A DNA stretch of 64,000 nucleotides, taken from NCBI GenBank assembly GCA_028554755.1, contig JAPTOF010000003.1, forward strand, positions 31,972,501-32,036,500, given 5' to 3'. Below, one piece after another: positions 63,655 to 64,000 of this stretch (positions within the stretch are counted from its first letter, which is position 1; every line of letters starts with the position of its first letter). A model generated the notes under the pieces. The model saw nothing but the letters and a program-made list of their open reading frames with translations, searched no databases and had not been told where the DNA came from. The position numbers and the translations under genes were made by a program. Origin of the DNA: Cordia subcordata (taxonomy: Eukaryota > Streptophyta > Magnoliopsida > Boraginales > Cordiaceae).

Positions 63655-64000
63655 TTGTCCAAATCTTTATCAGTTTCATTCCTTCAAAGCCTCGGCGGGC
63701 ATGGTTTCTGTCCCCTGTTGGCAGCAGTAACAACACAGCGGTCGACTCGGTCTCTGCCTCTGCCTCTCCCTCTCCTAGTTGAAGCCCAATCCACAACCAG
63801 AAGAGAGAACAGGACTGCTCACCATTCCCGTATCCGTAAGAAGGTTAGCCCTCAATAATAATAAGAGTAATAATAATAATTTAACTATTTTATGTTTAAA
63901 TTAATTAATTAAAATGTACCTAATACAACATAATTAATTCTATAAATAAATATTATTTTCAGGTGGAAGGAACTCCAGAAAGACCAAGGTTGTGTGTCTT
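63655..64000 (+). CDS. RPL18: Plastid 50S ribosomal protein L18 (RPL18), 5' part, cut by window edge
   Basis: Exon 1 (to 63843) ends TTRRENRTAHHSRIRKK, and exon 2 (from 63963) reads VEGTPERPRLCVF and runs off the window. This matches, from memory, the nuclear-encoded chloroplast L18 (RKKVEGTPERPRLCVFRS). The Ser/Leu-rich N-terminal part before TTRRE resembles a transit peptide. Oddity: no in-frame ATG exists in exon 1 after the upstream in-frame stop (TGA at 63613-63615); the likely start position reads AAAATTGTCC, that is TTG where one extra T replaces an ATG. Either a non-AUG start, an upstream coding exon, or an indel explains it. Confidence 0.8.

Noticed and set aside
1..64000. CRISPR arrays, operons, Shine-Dalgarno sites, prophage
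   Set aside because: The DNA is clearly plant nuclear; tandem repeats found are microsatellites or local duplications without spacer structure.
1..64000. tRNA and rRNA genes
   Set aside because: No cloverleaf with A and B boxes or rRNA-like stretch could be recognised by eye; a tRNAscan run would be needed to exclude a missed tRNA.

Overview
This looks like nuclear DNA of a eudicot plant, probably outside the Brassicaceae. The evidence is multi-exon genes with GT-AG introns, AT-rich intergenic DNA full of (TA)n tracts, plastid-targeted and Casparian-strip-type plant genes, short TIR transposons with target-site duplications, and two inserted pieces of plastid DNA. Exon models were built by hand from reading frame, splice signals and phase. 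Every junction given is phase-consistent unless stated.

Layout. 1-5.4 kb is intergenic with microsatellites and one TIR element. 5.45-10.74 kb (-) is a 7-exon RING E3 ligase. 11.99-13.49 kb (+) is an 81-residue, 3-exon protein, likely a mitochondrial complex I subunit. 14.58-18.53 kb (-) is a GSO1/GSO2-type LRR receptor kinase. 21.24-27.05 kb (-) is a 13-exon DCAF4-like WD40 protein. 27.2-29.8 kb holds a decayed LINE-like tail and a 362-bp tandem duplication. 30.0-31.8 kb (+) is an LLPH-like nucleolar protein. 33.5-38.8 kb (+) is a 12-exon SET-domain protein of the PTAC14 type. 40.8-45.0 kb (+) is a MOSC/mARC-like protein. 47.4-48.5 kb (+) is an HDHD3-like HAD protein. 50.05-58.71 kb (-) is a 16-exon DNA polymerase eta locus with an in-frame stop and a lost splice donor in exon 2. 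58.8-62.75 kb holds three TIR elements. 62.87-63.09 kb (+) is an isolated transit-peptide exon of an m-type thioredoxin. From 63.65 kb to the edge (+) is the start of a plastid ribosomal protein L18 gene that has no in-frame ATG.

The genes are independent housekeeping or developmental units, not a cluster with a shared pathway. From memory of Arabidopsis, the order matches two segments at once: PTAC14, GSO1 and the 81-aa protein on chromosome 4 (around AT4G20130-20150), and GSO2, MOSC, HAD and POLH on chromosome 5 (around AT5G44700-44740). That is expected if this genome keeps the unfractionated ancestral block.

The most unusual part is the right end. A Mutator-like element with a perfect 9-bp target duplication sits 60 bp upstream of the POLH ATG, POLH exon 2 carries two lesions, and an orphan thioredoxin-m transit exon lies upstream of an RPL18 exon lacking ATG, with splice phases that would permit an in-frame fusion.
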